From positions 8,759,501 to 8,823,500 of the forward strand of contig JAFEKX020000001.1 in the NCBI GenBank assembly GCA_016893485.2: DNA of 64,000 nt, read 5' to 3'. The stretch is from Streptomyces sp. P3 (GTDB lineage Bacteria; Actinomycetota; Actinomycetes; Streptomycetales; Streptomycetaceae). The position numbers and the translations under genes are program-made. This document shows, in pieces, positions 18,604 through 27,303 of the stretch (positions are counted from its first letter, which is position 1; each line of letters opens with the position of its first letter). The notes under the pieces were generated by a model, which ran no database searches, was not told where the DNA came from, and was given only the letters and a program-made list of their open reading frames with translations.

Positions 18604-18631
18604 TTGACATCCATAGTCAGACTGCTAACGT
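18604..18631 (+). promoter_or_regulatory. Promoter giving a leaderless MFS transcript
   Basis: TTGACA (18604-18609), 16 bases, then TAACGT (18626-18631). The ATG of the exporter begins at 18639, where transcription would be expected to start, so the mRNA is probably leaderless; indeed no Shine-Dalgarno precedes the ATG. Confidence 0.6.
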
Positions 18632-18638
18632 CCTGGCT

Positions 18639-20254
18639 ATGCACATACGAAGTCAGCGCTCGACGGGCCCGGATTCCGACGTCACCTCACCTCCGTCTGC
18701 CGCCCCTGAGGGAGCGGACATCCCCTATCGGTGGCTCGGTCTGATGGTCGTGTGCCTCGGCGTGATGATGGCGTTCATCAACATCACCGGCACCATCTCG
18801 GCGCTCGGCCCCATCCAGGACGACCTGCGGATATCGCCCAGCACCCTGGTCTGGCTGACCAGTTCCTACAGCCTGGCCGTGGTCAGCCTGGTCATGTCGG
18901 CCGGGACGCTGGGCGATCTGATCGACGGCGCCTGGTGTTCGTGTCCGGTGCCGTCGTCTTCACCCTCGGCAGCCTGCTGGCGTTTCTCTCCGACAGCTCC
19001 GGCGCCCTCATCGCGGCCCAGGCGGTCATGGGCGTGGGTGGGGCGGCCGTTCTGCCGACCAGTCTGACGATCGTGACCACCACGTTCACCGATCCGCATG
19101 AGCGCACCACGGCCATCAGTGCCTGGGCCGCCTGCTCCGGCATCGGCCTGGCCGTCGGACCACTCATCGCCGGCGTACTGCTGGAGCACTTCTCCTGGCA
19201 CTCCGTCTACCTCACCAACCTGGTGATCGGCGTGGCGGCGGCGCTGCTGGCCCCGGTGTTCGTGCACAAGAGCAAGCACCCCTCCCGCCGCCTGGATCCG
19301 GCCGGTGTCCTGCTGGGTACCGTGACGCTGGCTTCCGCCACCTACGCGATCATCCAGGGCGGTGCGACCGGTTACGCCGAGACGCCGATTGTCGTCATGT
19401 ACGTGGTCTTCGCCGTGTCGGCGGTTCTCTTCGTACGGGTGGAGCTGCGCCACCCCGACCCGATGCTCGACATGCGGCTCTTCCGCAGTTCTTCGTTCAG
19501 CGCGGTGATGGCCGTGGCGACCGCGGCCATGTTCGGGTTCGTGGGCATCGCTCTGCTCAGCGTCCTGTACATGCAGCGTGTCCGCCGCCTGAGCACGCTC
19601 GACGTGGGTGTGGACATGCTCGCCCTGTTCGTCACCTTCGTCGCCGTCAGCGCTCTCGCGCCGCGTCTCGTCCGTAGATTCGGCTTCGCTCCGGTCCTCA
19701 GCGTCGGCCTTGTCTTCATGGGTTCCGGTGCCCTCGCCCTGCTCGCCGGGGGGCCTTCGACGGCTACGGCGCGATGTGGCCCGGGCTGCTCGCGGCCGGT
19801 GTGGGCGGAGGGCTGCTCATCGCCCCGTCATCCGCGGCCGCCGTCAGCAGCGTCCCTCCGCTTCAGGCCGGCATGGCCGCCTCGGCGATCAACATGGCAC
19901 GTCAGCTCGGCAACGTCCTCGGCCCCAGCGTGCTGGGCACCATCGTCACCACGCGGTTCCCCGCCAACCTCCATGACAAGCTCATCGACGGTGGCCTTAC
20001 CGCTGCCGGTGCCGACCAGGTCGTCGCAGGTGTCCAGCACGGAGCCAACGCGAGCGGAGCGCCCGCCGCCGTCGCCAAGATCCTCGGCGTGGCGGTGCCG
20101 GAGGCCTTCACGGACGCGGTGCACCAGGGACTACTCATCGGCGGCATCGCGCTGTTGGTCAGCCGTCCCCACCGCGCTCTTCGTCCGGCACAAGCTGCCG
20201 GCGACTTCCGCTCCCAGCAAGGTCCAGGTTCCCGAGGCAAGCGGTAGACCCTGA
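18639..20254 (+). CDS. DHA2-type MFS drug exporter, frame-interrupted
   Basis: About 540 residues, 14-TM drug:proton antiporter type. Conserved pieces are the TM1 motif DLRISPSTLVWLTSSYSLAV (after the ALGPIQ segment), the motif A region (GTLGDLIDG...GRR), VMGVGGAAVLPTSLTIV, motif C-like ACSGIGLAVGPLIAGVLLEH and WHSVYLTNLV. Three indels (about 18925, 19755 and 20160) must be bridged; the last returns to a frame ending KLPATSAPSKVQVPEAS. All helices are present in order. It would sit in the cytoplasmic membrane and export a drug-like compound. Confidence 0.8.
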
Positions 20255-20284
20255 GCAGGCGCTCGGCCAACCGCACAACACCCC

Positions 20285-20464
20285 ATGATTCGGGTGCCCG
20301 AGCCGCCGCTGACCGAGCACCGGGTCATCCCCGCCCGCGTGGACGGCCACTCACTCGCGGCCGACGGGGCCCCGCCCAGCTACGTCGTCGATGAAATGGT
20401 CCTCGAAGTCCCTGGGGCAGCCGTCGCCCGAACCCGTAACACGACCACGATCCGGGCTCCTTGA
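20285..20464 (+). CDS. Small ORF of 59 codons
   Basis: ATG at 20285 opens a frame reading MIRVPEPPLTEHRVIPARVD... and ending TTTIRAP at 20464. Codons are GC-ending as in real Streptomyces genes, but there is no obvious ribosome site and no recognised domain. It could be a small protein or the remains of a longer gene. Confidence 0.25.
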   Translation: MIRVPEPPLTEHRVIPARVDGHSLAADGAPPSYVVDEMVLEVPGAAVARTRNTTTIRAP

Positions 20465-20548
20465 GGCGTGGCCATGCCAACGCGGGTCGCTGGCGGTCGC
20501 GCCCCGAAGGCGGGATTTCCTTCGGGGCGCCGCGGCAGGGGATCGGCG

Positions 20549-21304
20549 TCAGGCGTTGTAGCCGCCGTGGGCGTCGAGCACCGCGCCCGTGACGTACGAC
20601 GCGGCGGGGCTCGCGAGAAAGGCGATCGCCGCGGCGATTTCCTCGGGGTGCCCCATGCGTTGCAGGGACAGCGAGCCGAGCAGGGCCTTGAGGGTCTCGG
20701 GGTCCGGCGGTTGCATGCCGCCGTCCATCAGTCCGGCTTCGACGACGTTGGCCGTGATGTTCCGGGGCCCGAGGTCGCGGGCGACGCCCATGGTGTACCT
20801 CTCGATCCCCGACTTGGTCGCCGAGTAGTCGGCAAGGCCGGGCGCGCCGACCCGGGAGCCCAGTCCCGAACTCACTGTGATGATGCGGCCGCCCGTGCGC
20901 AGCACCCGGGAGGCGGCCCGGATGACGGCGATCACGCCGAGGTAGTTGGTGGCGTGCATCCGGTCCAGCGCGGCGGTGTCGGCGTCCGGGTCGTCCACCG
21001 TGCGGCCCTGCTCCACCGAGATCGCCGCGTTGTTGACGAGGATGTCCAGACCGCCGAAGTGCGCGACCACGTCGTCGATCAGCGCCTGCGCCTGACTGGT
21101 GTCCGCCTGGTCGGTCTTGAGGGCGATGGCCTTCGCTCCCTTGCCATGCACCTCGTCGACGACTGCCTGCGCCTGCTTCTCGGAGCTGACGTAGGTGAAG
21201 GCGACGTCGGCGCCCTGCTCGGCCAGCAGTCGTACGGTCGCGGCTCCCAGTCCGCGCGACCCTCCGGTGACCAGGGCGACCTTGCCCGTGAGTGGCTTGC
21301 TCAT
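20549..21304 (-). CDS. SDR family oxidoreductase (FabG-like)
   Basis: About 251 residues and intact: cofactor loop VTGGSRGLGAATV, ILVNNAAIS, and the catalytic Ser-Tyr-Lys in TVSSGLGSRV and YSATKSGIERY, with FLASPAASYVTGAVLDAHGG near the end. This is a classical NADP-type reductase. ATG at 21304 (MSKPLTGKVALV) is preferred over one nine bases upstream. It is divergent from an Rrf2 regulator, and two perfect palindromes between them suggest direct repression. Such Rrf2/SDR pairs often respond to electrophiles, but the substrate is unknown. Confidence 0.9.
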   Translation of the reverse strand: MSKPLTGKVALVTGGSRGLGAATVRLLAEQGADVAFTYVSSEKQAQAVVDEVHGKGAKAIALKTDQADTSQAQALIDDVVAHFGGLDILVNNAAISVEQGRTVDDPDADTAALDRMHATNYLGVIAVIRAASRVLRTGGRIITVSSGLGSRVGAPGLADYSATKSGIERYTMGVARDLGPRNITANVVEAGLMDGGMQPPDPETLKALLGSLSLQRMGHPEEIAAAIAFLASPAASYVTGAVLDAHGGYNA

Positions 21305-21335
21305 GCTTCTCACCTCGTTGATTGACCATTTCCGG

Positions 21336-21402
21336 CAGTCGTAATGTTAATTGTTACGACTGTCTGTTGCAACCATAGCTGTTACGACTGGGTTGTCGTA
21401 AC
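21336..21402. promoter_or_regulatory. Two palindromic Rrf2 operators
   Basis: Site 1: CAGTCGTAA (21336-21344) and TTACGACTG (21354-21362), nine-base spacer. Site 2: GTTACGAC (21381-21388) and GTCGTAAC (21395-21402), six-base spacer. Both are built from the half-site GTCGTAA, and they occupy the divergent SDR/Rrf2 promoter region, so binding could repress both genes. Confidence 0.75.
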
Positions 21403-21432
21403 ATAAAGCGTTGCGGCCGAGAGGAGGGGTTC

Positions 21433-21867
21433 ATGAGTGCCAACAGCAGGTTGACCCTGGCCGCCCACGCGCTTGCCTGGATCGGTCTCTATCAGCGCCA
21501 GGGCCATGAGGTCGCCACCTCCGAGCAGATCGCGACCAGCGCGAACACCAACCCCGTGGTGATCAGGCGGATGCTCGGCGAGCTGCGCAGGGCCGGGCTC
21601 GTGGAGTCCCGGCGGGGCGTGGGCGCGGGCTGGTCGCTGGCGCGGGAGCTGGGGTCGATCACCCTGCTCGACGTGTACGAGGCAGTGGAACCCGGCCCCT
21701 TGTTCGCGATGCACCGCACCACCCCGGACCAGGGGTGCGTGGTGGGTCACGGCATCCAACCGGCGATGCGGGGCGTCTACGCGGGCATTGAGGAGAGCCT
21801 CAGGAACGAGCTGGCCCGCGTCACGCTCGAGGACGTACTCCGGGACGTCCTCGCGGCACCTCGCTAG
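21433..21867 (+). CDS. Rrf2 family transcriptional regulator
   Basis: 144 residues with the Rrf2 winged helix: RLTLAAHALAWIGLY, TSEQIATSANTNPVVIRRMLGELRRAGLVESRRG (in part), wing GVGAGWSLAR and ITLLDVYEAVEPG. Only one Cys (DQGCVVGH) is present in the region where Fe-S Rrf2 proteins carry three, so this is probably a YwnA/CymR-like member without a cluster. The start has GAGAGGAGG upstream. It likely binds the two palindromes upstream and regulates the divergent SDR. Confidence 0.9.
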   Translation: MSANSRLTLAAHALAWIGLYQRQGHEVATSEQIATSANTNPVVIRRMLGELRRAGLVESRRGVGAGWSLARELGSITLLDVYEAVEPGPLFAMHRTTPDQGCVVGHGIQPAMRGVYAGIEESLRNELARVTLEDVLRDVLAAPR

Positions 21868-21991
21868 AGCCTGTCTCCTTGGCGCCTTGTCTCCTTGATG
21901 GCTTGATGTTGCTGACTGAATGACTGATTGCCTGTCAGTCGTACGTGCTGGCGCAGGGGTCTGGTTCGCCGGTCATCGAAGCTGGGCCCGC

Positions 21992-22028
21992 CTCGTGGAG
22001 TCCCGGCGGGGTGTGGGCGCGGGCTGGT
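21992..22028. repeat. Partial duplicate of the Rrf2 gene
   Basis: These 37 bases repeat 21598-21634 of the Rrf2 coding sequence with one mismatch, and weaker similarity extends about 14 bases upstream. The plus strand reads RLVESRRGVGAGW, the wing region of the regulator. The copy lies against a transposase remnant. Confidence 0.75.
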
Positions 22029-22250
22029 GGCGCTGTCGGCGGTGCGGGATGGCGAGTCCGGTGCCTGGGTAGCCGCCGTCGGCGATCGTAAAGGTGTCGC
22101 CGACGGCGGACTTGGTGCCGGATCGCTCCCATGCCTTGCGGTCGTTGCGGTTCTCGGAGGGCGGCCGGGAGCCGTAACGACCAGGCGGGTGTCGGCGTCG
22201 ATGGCGACCTGGGCGTCGGCGTCGACGCGGTTGTCAGCGGTGGACGATGT
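22020..22250 (-). pseudogene. IS5-type DDE transposase remnant
   Basis: On the minus strand two frames give AQVAIDADTRLVV and, after an indel, ENRNDRKAWERSGTKSAVG followed by DTFTIADGGYPGTGLAIPHRR. This is the central to C-terminal catalytic region of a DDE transposase (the IADGGY block). Ends and the rest of the gene are missing, so it is a fossil. It overlaps the 3' end of the amidohydrolase gene by about 16 bases. Confidence 0.6.
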
Positions 22251-23512
22251 GGCCGGAGCTGACGACGGCGCGGACGTGCCGCTGGTCGATCAGGTGGGAG
22301 ATGTCGGCGACAGGGTCGGCGTCGAGCAGGACGGCGTCGGCAACGCTGCCCACGGCGACAGTTCCCGTCGCCGCCTGCTTGCCGACCTTCTCCGCCGCAC
22401 GGCTGGTGGCGGATTCGATGACCGCCGAGTTCGGCACTCCGGCCTTGGCGAACAACTGGAGCTCGCGCAGCAGTGCGCGGGCGGGTGTGGGCATGACCCG
22501 GGCGATGTCGCTACCGGCGACGAGCTTGACGTTCGCTTCGTGGAAGATCGGCAGCGTACGCATCGCGTACTCGAAGCGGATCCGGCACTCCTCCGCGGGA
22601 TGCTTCGGGAACGGTTGGCCATAGGTGGGACGCGCCATGATCTCCTCGGCGCCGTCCGGCGTGAGAATGCCGTCGGTGATGAGCCGATCCAGATAGCCGG
22701 GGTGCGCCCCGTAGGCCAGTTGTTCCCAGGTGGCGACGGTCGGGCAGTAGAGCGTCCCCGCGTCGGCCATGAGGCCGGCCAGTTCCTCGGCTTCGCTCAG
22801 GTCGCCGGGATCGCGCGGGATGGGGAGTGCTCGATGCAGTCGGCGCCCGCCAGGACCGCTTCCCGCATGTCCGTGCCTGTCGCGATGTGCACCAGTACCT
22901 TTGTGCCCGCCTCGTGCGCGGCGGCGATGATCATCTCTAGGGCGGCTTTGGGAAGCCTTTGGCCGCCTCCGGGCTTGCCGTCGAACATGCACTTGACGTA
23001 GTCGACGTCATCGAGCGACAGGCCTCGAAGGTACCGGTCGACGTCGTCGGTGCTGGCTACTTCCATGATCCCGGAGCGGTGACCCACGAGGCCGGTCACC
23101 GGCCAGCCGTCGATACCGGTGAAAACCACTTCGGAGGTGAAGAGCGAGGCCACGGCGGGGTCCGCTTTGCTGGCGTCGCGCAGCTTGGGACTCAGTTCCG
23201 GCATCCCCCTAGATCGCACACCGAGGTGACGCCCTCGGCGAGATACCCGGCAAGTACGTCCTGCAGGTGGGCGAACCGCTCGGGTTCGGGGAGGGATGCG
23301 CCGTAGTCCCTCAGGTGCGTGTGGCTCTCCCACAGGCCAGGCAGCAAATAGCCGCCACGACCGTCGAGTTCGGGTTCTCCGGACGGCGTCGAGGAGGTGT
23401 CGGTGCTTGACGGGCGGATGTCCGCGAACCGTCCGTCCGCGATCAGGACGTCCATTCCGCCTCGCGGAACACCGCCGGTGCCGTCGATGACGGTCACATC
23501 CTTGATGATCAA
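22234..23512 (-). CDS. Imidazolonepropionase-like amidohydrolase, frame-interrupted
   Basis: About 425 residues of the metal-dependent amidohydrolase superfamily. Features in order: VTVIDGTGG, GRGGYLLPGLWESHTHLRD (HxH metal motif; break near 23205), VFTGIDGWPVTGL, VDYVKCMFDG, VLVHIATGTDMREAVLAGADCIEHS (metal His and IEH; break near 22825), VKLVAGSDIARVMP (metal Asp region) and VGSVADAVLLDADPV. The order matches the imidazolonepropionase/prolidase-like hydrolases. It is divergent from a MarR regulator across twin palindromes, so it is probably induced by its substrate. Substrate unknown. Confidence 0.8.
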
Positions 23513-23527
23513 GGTCGTTCATCCCTT

Positions 23528-23563
23528 CGTGGAGCATGGTCAGTTCGTGGAGCACGGTCAGTT
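23528..23563. repeat. Tandem 18-bp direct repeat
   Basis: CGTGGAGCATGGTCAGTT is followed immediately by the same 18 bases with one change (CAT to CAC). It lies in the leader of the amidohydrolase between its start and the MarR operators. It may be a slippage product, or may add a second ribosome- or regulator-binding element. Confidence 0.65.
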
Positions 23564-23604
23564 ATATAGGAACCTATGCATCGACTATACATAGGTTCCT
23601 ATAT
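23564..23604. promoter_or_regulatory. Twin MarR operators
   Basis: ATATAGGAACCTATG (23564-23578) and CATAGGTTCCTATAT (23590-23604) are perfect reverse complements across 11 bases. Each arm contains its own near-palindrome, TAGGAACCTA and TAGGTTCCTA, centred 25 bp apart. AT-rich and located between divergent genes, they are very likely two dimer sites of the adjacent MarR protein. Confidence 0.8.
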
Positions 23605-23616
23605 GCTGTGCACGTG

Positions 23617-24063
23617 ATGCTTCCGACCCCGAGTTCGCCGCCCACCACCCTGGTCAACACCGCCGCCCGCGTGCTGGCCAGGGTCAACGACCGGCGCCTG
23701 CGGCCGCTCGGACTGGCCTTCGGGCAGGTGCCTGTGCTGGCCGCCCTCGGACAGGGAGGCCCGCTGTCCCAGAAGGAGCTGGCCCGGCTGGCCCGGATCG
23801 AGCAGCCGTCCATGGCGCAGCTGCTGGCCCGTATGGAGCGGGATGGACTGGTCGAACGCGCACCCGACCCGAACGACCGACGCGTCAGCCTGATCTCACT
23901 GACTGCGGAAGGGCAGACGAAACTACCCCTGGCCCATTCGGCGCTCCTGGACACCAACAACCGGGCGCTCGACGGGTTCAGTTCGGAGGAGGTCGATGTC
24001 TTGCATGGCCTGCTGCGCAGATTTCTCGCGAACCTGGACGCGGAGCTCGCCGATCAGCGATGA
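23617..24063 (+). CDS. MarR family transcriptional regulator
   Basis: About 148 residues. The MarR winged helix is clear: LAFGQVPVLAALGQGGPLSQKELARLARIEQPSMAQLLARMERDGLVERAPDPNDRRVSLISLT (key parts: QKELARLARIEQPS recognition helix, DPNDRR wing). The ATG at 23617 is preferred (MLPTPSSPP). It is divergent from the amidohydrolase and is expected to bind the twin palindromes at 23564-23604, repressing both genes until a ligand is present. Confidence 0.88.
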   Translation: MLPTPSSPPTTLVNTAARVLARVNDRRLRPLGLAFGQVPVLAALGQGGPLSQKELARLARIEQPSMAQLLARMERDGLVERAPDPNDRRVSLISLTAEGQTKLPLAHSALLDTNNRALDGFSSEEVDVLHGLLRRFLANLDAELADQR

Positions 24064-24167
24064 CTCTTGAGCGCTGTTCCGTGATCTCACGGGGCTGAGG
24101 GGCATGCCGGGGCGGTGCCGATGGCACCGGCTGGGCGAAGCGAACGCCCGAGGTCGTCGGCGAGGAT

Positions 24168-24300
24168 GTGGAGGGGCGGGTGGGGTCGCCGTCTTGGACG
24201 GCTTTGTTCAGCGGGCTGAGCCCAGAGCAATTCGGGAAGCTGGTGACCGTTCTGAGGCGCGTGGGTGCGGACGCCGTCCGCCGGGGCCGACGTAGCGTGC
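24168..24300 (+). pseudogene. N-terminal fragment of an IS5-type transposase
   Basis: The frame from 24168 reads LFSGLSPEQFGKLVTVLRRVGADAVRRGRR, very like the N-terminus of actinobacterial IS5/DDE_Tnp_4 transposases (GLS-x-E-x-F-x-x-L). After about 45 residues the resemblance ends. Only the first part of the element remains and no inverted repeats were found. Confidence 0.5.
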
Positions 24301-24952
24301 GAGCCTTGGCGCTTTCGACCTGGCGGGCCTGCGGGCGTTGCAGACCCTCTTCGGCACCGCGAGCGCCCTCGGAGCCGGGGTGTGCCTCGCGCCAGGGGTG
24401 ACGGGCGAGGGGCGAGGGGATGTGGTTGGGGTGGCCGAGGTCGAGAGCCCTGCCCGTCGCTCGCTGGATCTCGAACGACGGCGTGGGCTATCGCGGACTG
24501 CATCCGCACCCCGAGGGTGCAGTTTTCCGGCAACTGGTCTGCAGGGCTTGGGCGTTGAACCTTCCAGGGCTCCTGAGGGCAGAGCCGGTCGAGTCGGCTT
24601 TGCAGGGCGGCGTCGGTTCGGCTTTCCAGTGCCAGGCACGGCGAAACTACCTCCACCGCCAGGGACGGGGCCGGCGGTGGGCCGGTGCCTGTGCTCCGTA
24701 CGGGGACGTGCTGTGGCTCGGCCGGAGTCCTGCGCCGGAAGCATGCTGTCGCTGACGTGCGGTTCCGGGTGTGACGGCCGGAATCGGCTGTCGGGGCCCT
24801 GCAGTTGGGTGATGCACTCGAGTCGGCTAGTTTTTGATCAGCAGTCGTGGTTCCGATGCACCGCTTTACCGGCAGTCGCAGGACCAGGGCGATCACCTCA
24901 ACCCCCAGGGGTGCGCGACCGATGCGCATCCCGTCCTCGAACAGGGAGCGAC
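24301..24952. other. Region without a supported gene
   Basis: About 650 bases between the transposase fragment and the cold-shock gene. Long frames on both strands are arginine/proline/serine-rich shadow sequence without domains. The last 130 bases before 24953 probably hold the cold-shock promoter and 5' untranslated region; a ribosome site (AGGGAGCG) lies just before the ATG. Confidence 0.4.
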
Positions 24953-25156
24953 ATGGCTACCGGAACTGTGAAGTGGTTCAACTCGGAAAAGGGCTTCGGC
25001 TTCATCGAGCAGGATGGCGGCGGCGCCGACGTGTTCGCCCACTACTCGAACATCGCGTCGTCGGGCTTCCGTGAGCTCACGGAGGGCCAGAAGGTCGAGT
25101 TCGACGTCACTCAGGGCCAGAAGGGCCCGCAGGCCGAGAACATCAGGACCATCTGA
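24953..25156 (+). CDS. Cold-shock protein (CspA family)
   Basis: A 67-residue intact cold-shock domain protein. The RNA-binding motifs RNP1 (KGFGFIE) and RNP2 (DVFAHYS) are present, and the protein begins MATGTVKWFNSEKG. It is a cytoplasmic single-strand nucleic-acid chaperone, common in many copies in Streptomyces. It is followed by a strong hairpin terminator, indicating a single-gene transcript. It is probably a general stress or growth-phase Csp. Confidence 0.95.
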   Translation: MATGTVKWFNSEKGFGFIEQDGGGADVFAHYSNIASSGFRELTEGQKVEFDVTQGQKGPQAENIRTI

Positions 25157-25170
25157 CACACCGCACCGCA

Positions 25171-25201
25171 GGCGCTCCGTACCGCACCGGTACGGAGCGC
25201 C
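25171..25201 (+). terminator. Terminator of the cold-shock gene
   Basis: GGCGCTCCGTACCG (25171-25184) pairs perfectly with CGGTACGGAGCGCC (25188-25201) around a three-base loop, 14 bp of stem, followed by TTGTC. It starts 15 bases after the csp stop codon. Confidence 0.85.
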
Positions 25202-25454
25202 TTGTCATCCGGCCGGGGGCCGGTGTGGGGCAGGCCCGCCTGCGCACCTGGCCGGATGGCCCCGGGCTTCAGCTGAGTGGGCAGTCATGCGGGGAGCCCG
25301 GGAAGGTCTGGCACCCCGGGCCCCTGCCAAGGCACCCGAGCCCGGCTGGGGTGCGAAGCGGCCGAATGGAGGAGCGCCTTGCGGTGACGTTCCCGGCAGG
25401 GGGCGAGTCACCGGGGAGGGAGCTTCGCCTTGATCGATCCGTGCGGCCAATCCA

Positions 25455-25706
25455 GTGCCCGGGAAGTGCATCGTCACCCTCGGCAAACTCGTCGCCCCGG
25501 TCAAGACCGCGCAGACACTGGGTCTGAAGCGGACGTTCCACTACCCCAAGGTGCTCAACGGCTTCGCGGTGCCCCTCACACCGTCCCAGCCGACGCTCGT
25601 CCGCAGCGTGTCGACGCCCGCGACCGCACCCGCCGCATCCGTTTTACGGCACTCCGAATTCGGCAGGCACACCACGTTCGGCTCCGACGCACCCGGAAAG
25701 GGCTAG
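25455..25706 (+). pseudogene. Remnant of a subtilase I9 propeptide
   Basis: An 83-codon frame, CIVTLGKLVAPVKTAQTLGL then HYPKVLNGFAVPLTPSQPTLVR, resembles the inhibitor-I9 prodomain of secreted S8 serine proteases (YIVTL...V...ALNGFA..L). No signal peptide or catalytic domain is present and the reading ends at 25706. It is a decayed piece of a secreted protease gene beside an IS relic. Confidence 0.5.
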
Positions 25707-25825
25707 GGCGACGCGGACCGCAACGCCGGGGAAGCTACTCCACGAACTCGTAACCCGTAACTCGAACTTGTCGACGCGCCCTGATCCGGCGTGACCGATG
25801 TGATGACTCCGCCGTTTGGGATGGT

Positions 25826-26391
25826 GTGAGCCCCCGGCTGTGGATCGTGGACGACGACGTGCGGGCGCTGATCGAGCCGTCGCTGCCGCCTTGGCCGGAG
25901 AAGTCGCCGGGTCCGCGTCCGGTGGCGAACCGGCCGTGTGTGCAGGGCATTCTGTACGTCCTGCGCAACGACATAACCCTGCAACTCCGGCCGCCGGAGC
26001 TGGAGTTCGGCTCCGGGCAGACCTGTTGGCGGGACCTCGATCCGTGGCGGCAGGACGGGATCTTCGACCAGCTGCACCGCATCCTGCTCGCCGAGCCGAA
26101 CGCGGCCGACGAACACGACTGGTCCCGCGCGCGTGGACGGGTCCCGCATCCGCGCGAAAAAGAGGGACGCCGACACTGGTCCGTTGCCCGTCGGCCGACG
26201 GAAGGCGGGCACGAACACCAGCTGATCTGCGACGGCCACGGTACCCCGCCCAAGCTCCTCACCACCGCGACCGGAGCTGCGCAAGCCGCGGCCGATCCCG
26301 CCCGTCATCTCCCGCGAGGCCCCCGAACACCAAGGGCCTGCGCAAACCCCGTTACGTCATGGAGGGGACCTTTGCCCCACTCCACCCCTGA
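25826..26391 (+). pseudogene. IS5/IS402-type transposase with internal deletion
   Basis: The GTG at 25826 opens LWIVDDDVRALIEPSLPPWP, the typical N-terminus of IS5-group transposases. Then come GILYVLRNDITLQLRPPELEFGSG, CWRDLDPWRQDGIFDQLHRILL, DGSRIRAKKRDADTGPLPVGRRKAG (next frame) and HQLICDGHGTPPKLLTTA. The middle of the catalytic domain is then missing, and the sequence resumes with PVISREAPEHQGLRKPRYVMEGTFAPLHP, the C-terminal E region, before stopping. Frame breaks and the deletion make it inactive. Clear inverted repeats were not found. Confidence 0.7.
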
Positions 26392-26569
26392 TCGCGTCGC
26401 CCGCACTTACGGATCCTTTAGGGCTTGCGCAAGCCAAGAACCATTACACTCTCCACCCCTTGGCGCTCACGCGGATGCGGTCGGCTCCAACAACCGCAGT
26501 TTTCGTTCATCGGGGGAGATGCATGCCGGAATCTGAGCTTCTGGGGAGGACGTCGGTGTCGCCTTCGCG

Positions 26570-27160
26570 GTGATCCTGGACCGTGCTCTCCACTCCGGGC
26601 GGGTCAGGGAAGCGCTGGACCGTGCCGGGGAGGTAGTTGACCGGGAGGAGTTGCGTACGCAGGCGCTCCAGGCCCGTGACGCCATCGGTGAGGTCGCCGA
26701 GGCCGGGTATCGCGATTACCTGGCCTCCGGCGACGTGCAGGGCGGTCACTGCGGCTCCGCTTGTCCCGACGCGGCCGGTACGCGCCGTAGCGGGTGGCTC
26801 ATGGCCGTGCTCGTGCTGGTGGCCGTCACCGCGGCGGGGTTGCTGGCAGCCGGTTTCGGGCTACGGGCTTTCGGTGGGCGGCCCTATGTCGGCGACGGGT
26901 TGATCACGGCTGGCTCGATCACCGGGGCCGTGGCTGCCGGGGCGCTGGTGGGTGATGTCGTCTGGGCGCTCATGGCGCGGGCCCGCGATCGTCGCGGCGC
27001 GGACGGCGGGACGGACGACGGCCGAGAGTCGGAGGCCGCCTGGGTCCGGGAGGAGTGGGAACTCGCGCTGCTGGAGTGGGGAATGGTGCCGTTCCTGCTG
27101 GAGCGCATCGAGGAGTCGAGTGTCACGAAACAGCCCACGCCCACTCCTCCCGCGGGTTGA
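26570..27160 (+). CDS. Two-TM membrane protein of unknown function
   Basis: 196 residues from a GTG at 26570. A hydrophilic N-terminus (about 70 residues, Arg/Glu-rich helices) precedes two transmembrane helices: WLMAVLVLVAVTAAGLLAAGF (about 78-99) and ITGAVAAGALVGDVVWALMA (about 115-135). An acidic tail follows with EEWELALLEWGMVPFLLERIEE. No family is recognised. It ends 143 bases before the TerB gene, with a BlaI-type palindrome between them. Confidence 0.55.
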   Translation: MILDRALHSGRVREALDRAGEVVDREELRTQALQARDAIGEVAEAGYRDYLASGDVQGGHCGSACPDAAGTRRSGWLMAVLVLVAVTAAGLLAAGFGLRAFGGRPYVGDGLITAGSITGAVAAGALVGDVVWALMARARDRRGADGGTDDGRESEAAWVREEWELALLEWGMVPFLLERIEESSVTKQPTPTPPAG

Positions 27161-27216
27161 CCTGTTCCGACCCGTTTTGCCCACGCGGGCAGCGGCCCGG
27201 AACCGGGCTGCTATCT

Positions 27217-27232
27217 TCTACATCGTTGTAGA
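27217..27232. promoter_or_regulatory. BlaI-type operator before terB
   Basis: TCTACATCGTTGTAGA: TCTACA and TGTAGA are perfect inverted arms with four bases between, resembling the TACA-N-TGTA core of BlaI/MecI operators. A copy differing by one base lies before terD at 29328-29343, on the other side of the blaI gene. Confidence 0.75.
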
Positions 27233-27303
27233 TACAAGGAATGGGACGGCCGACCGGTTCGCCTCGTGCGCGGCTCCGGCGGCCCGGGACAATCGGAGTT
27301 GGC

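Noticed and set aside
18221..18610. Minus-strand frame starting MSKVSLRYGPALELEP, possible MFS regulator
   Set aside because: Only the first 45 residues look protein-like and no HTH is visible; it may be decayed, but it is not supported.
24087..24929. 280-codon minus-strand frame
   Set aside because: It is Pro/Arg/Ser-rich with no domain or ribosome site and overlaps a transposase remnant and the cold-shock leader.
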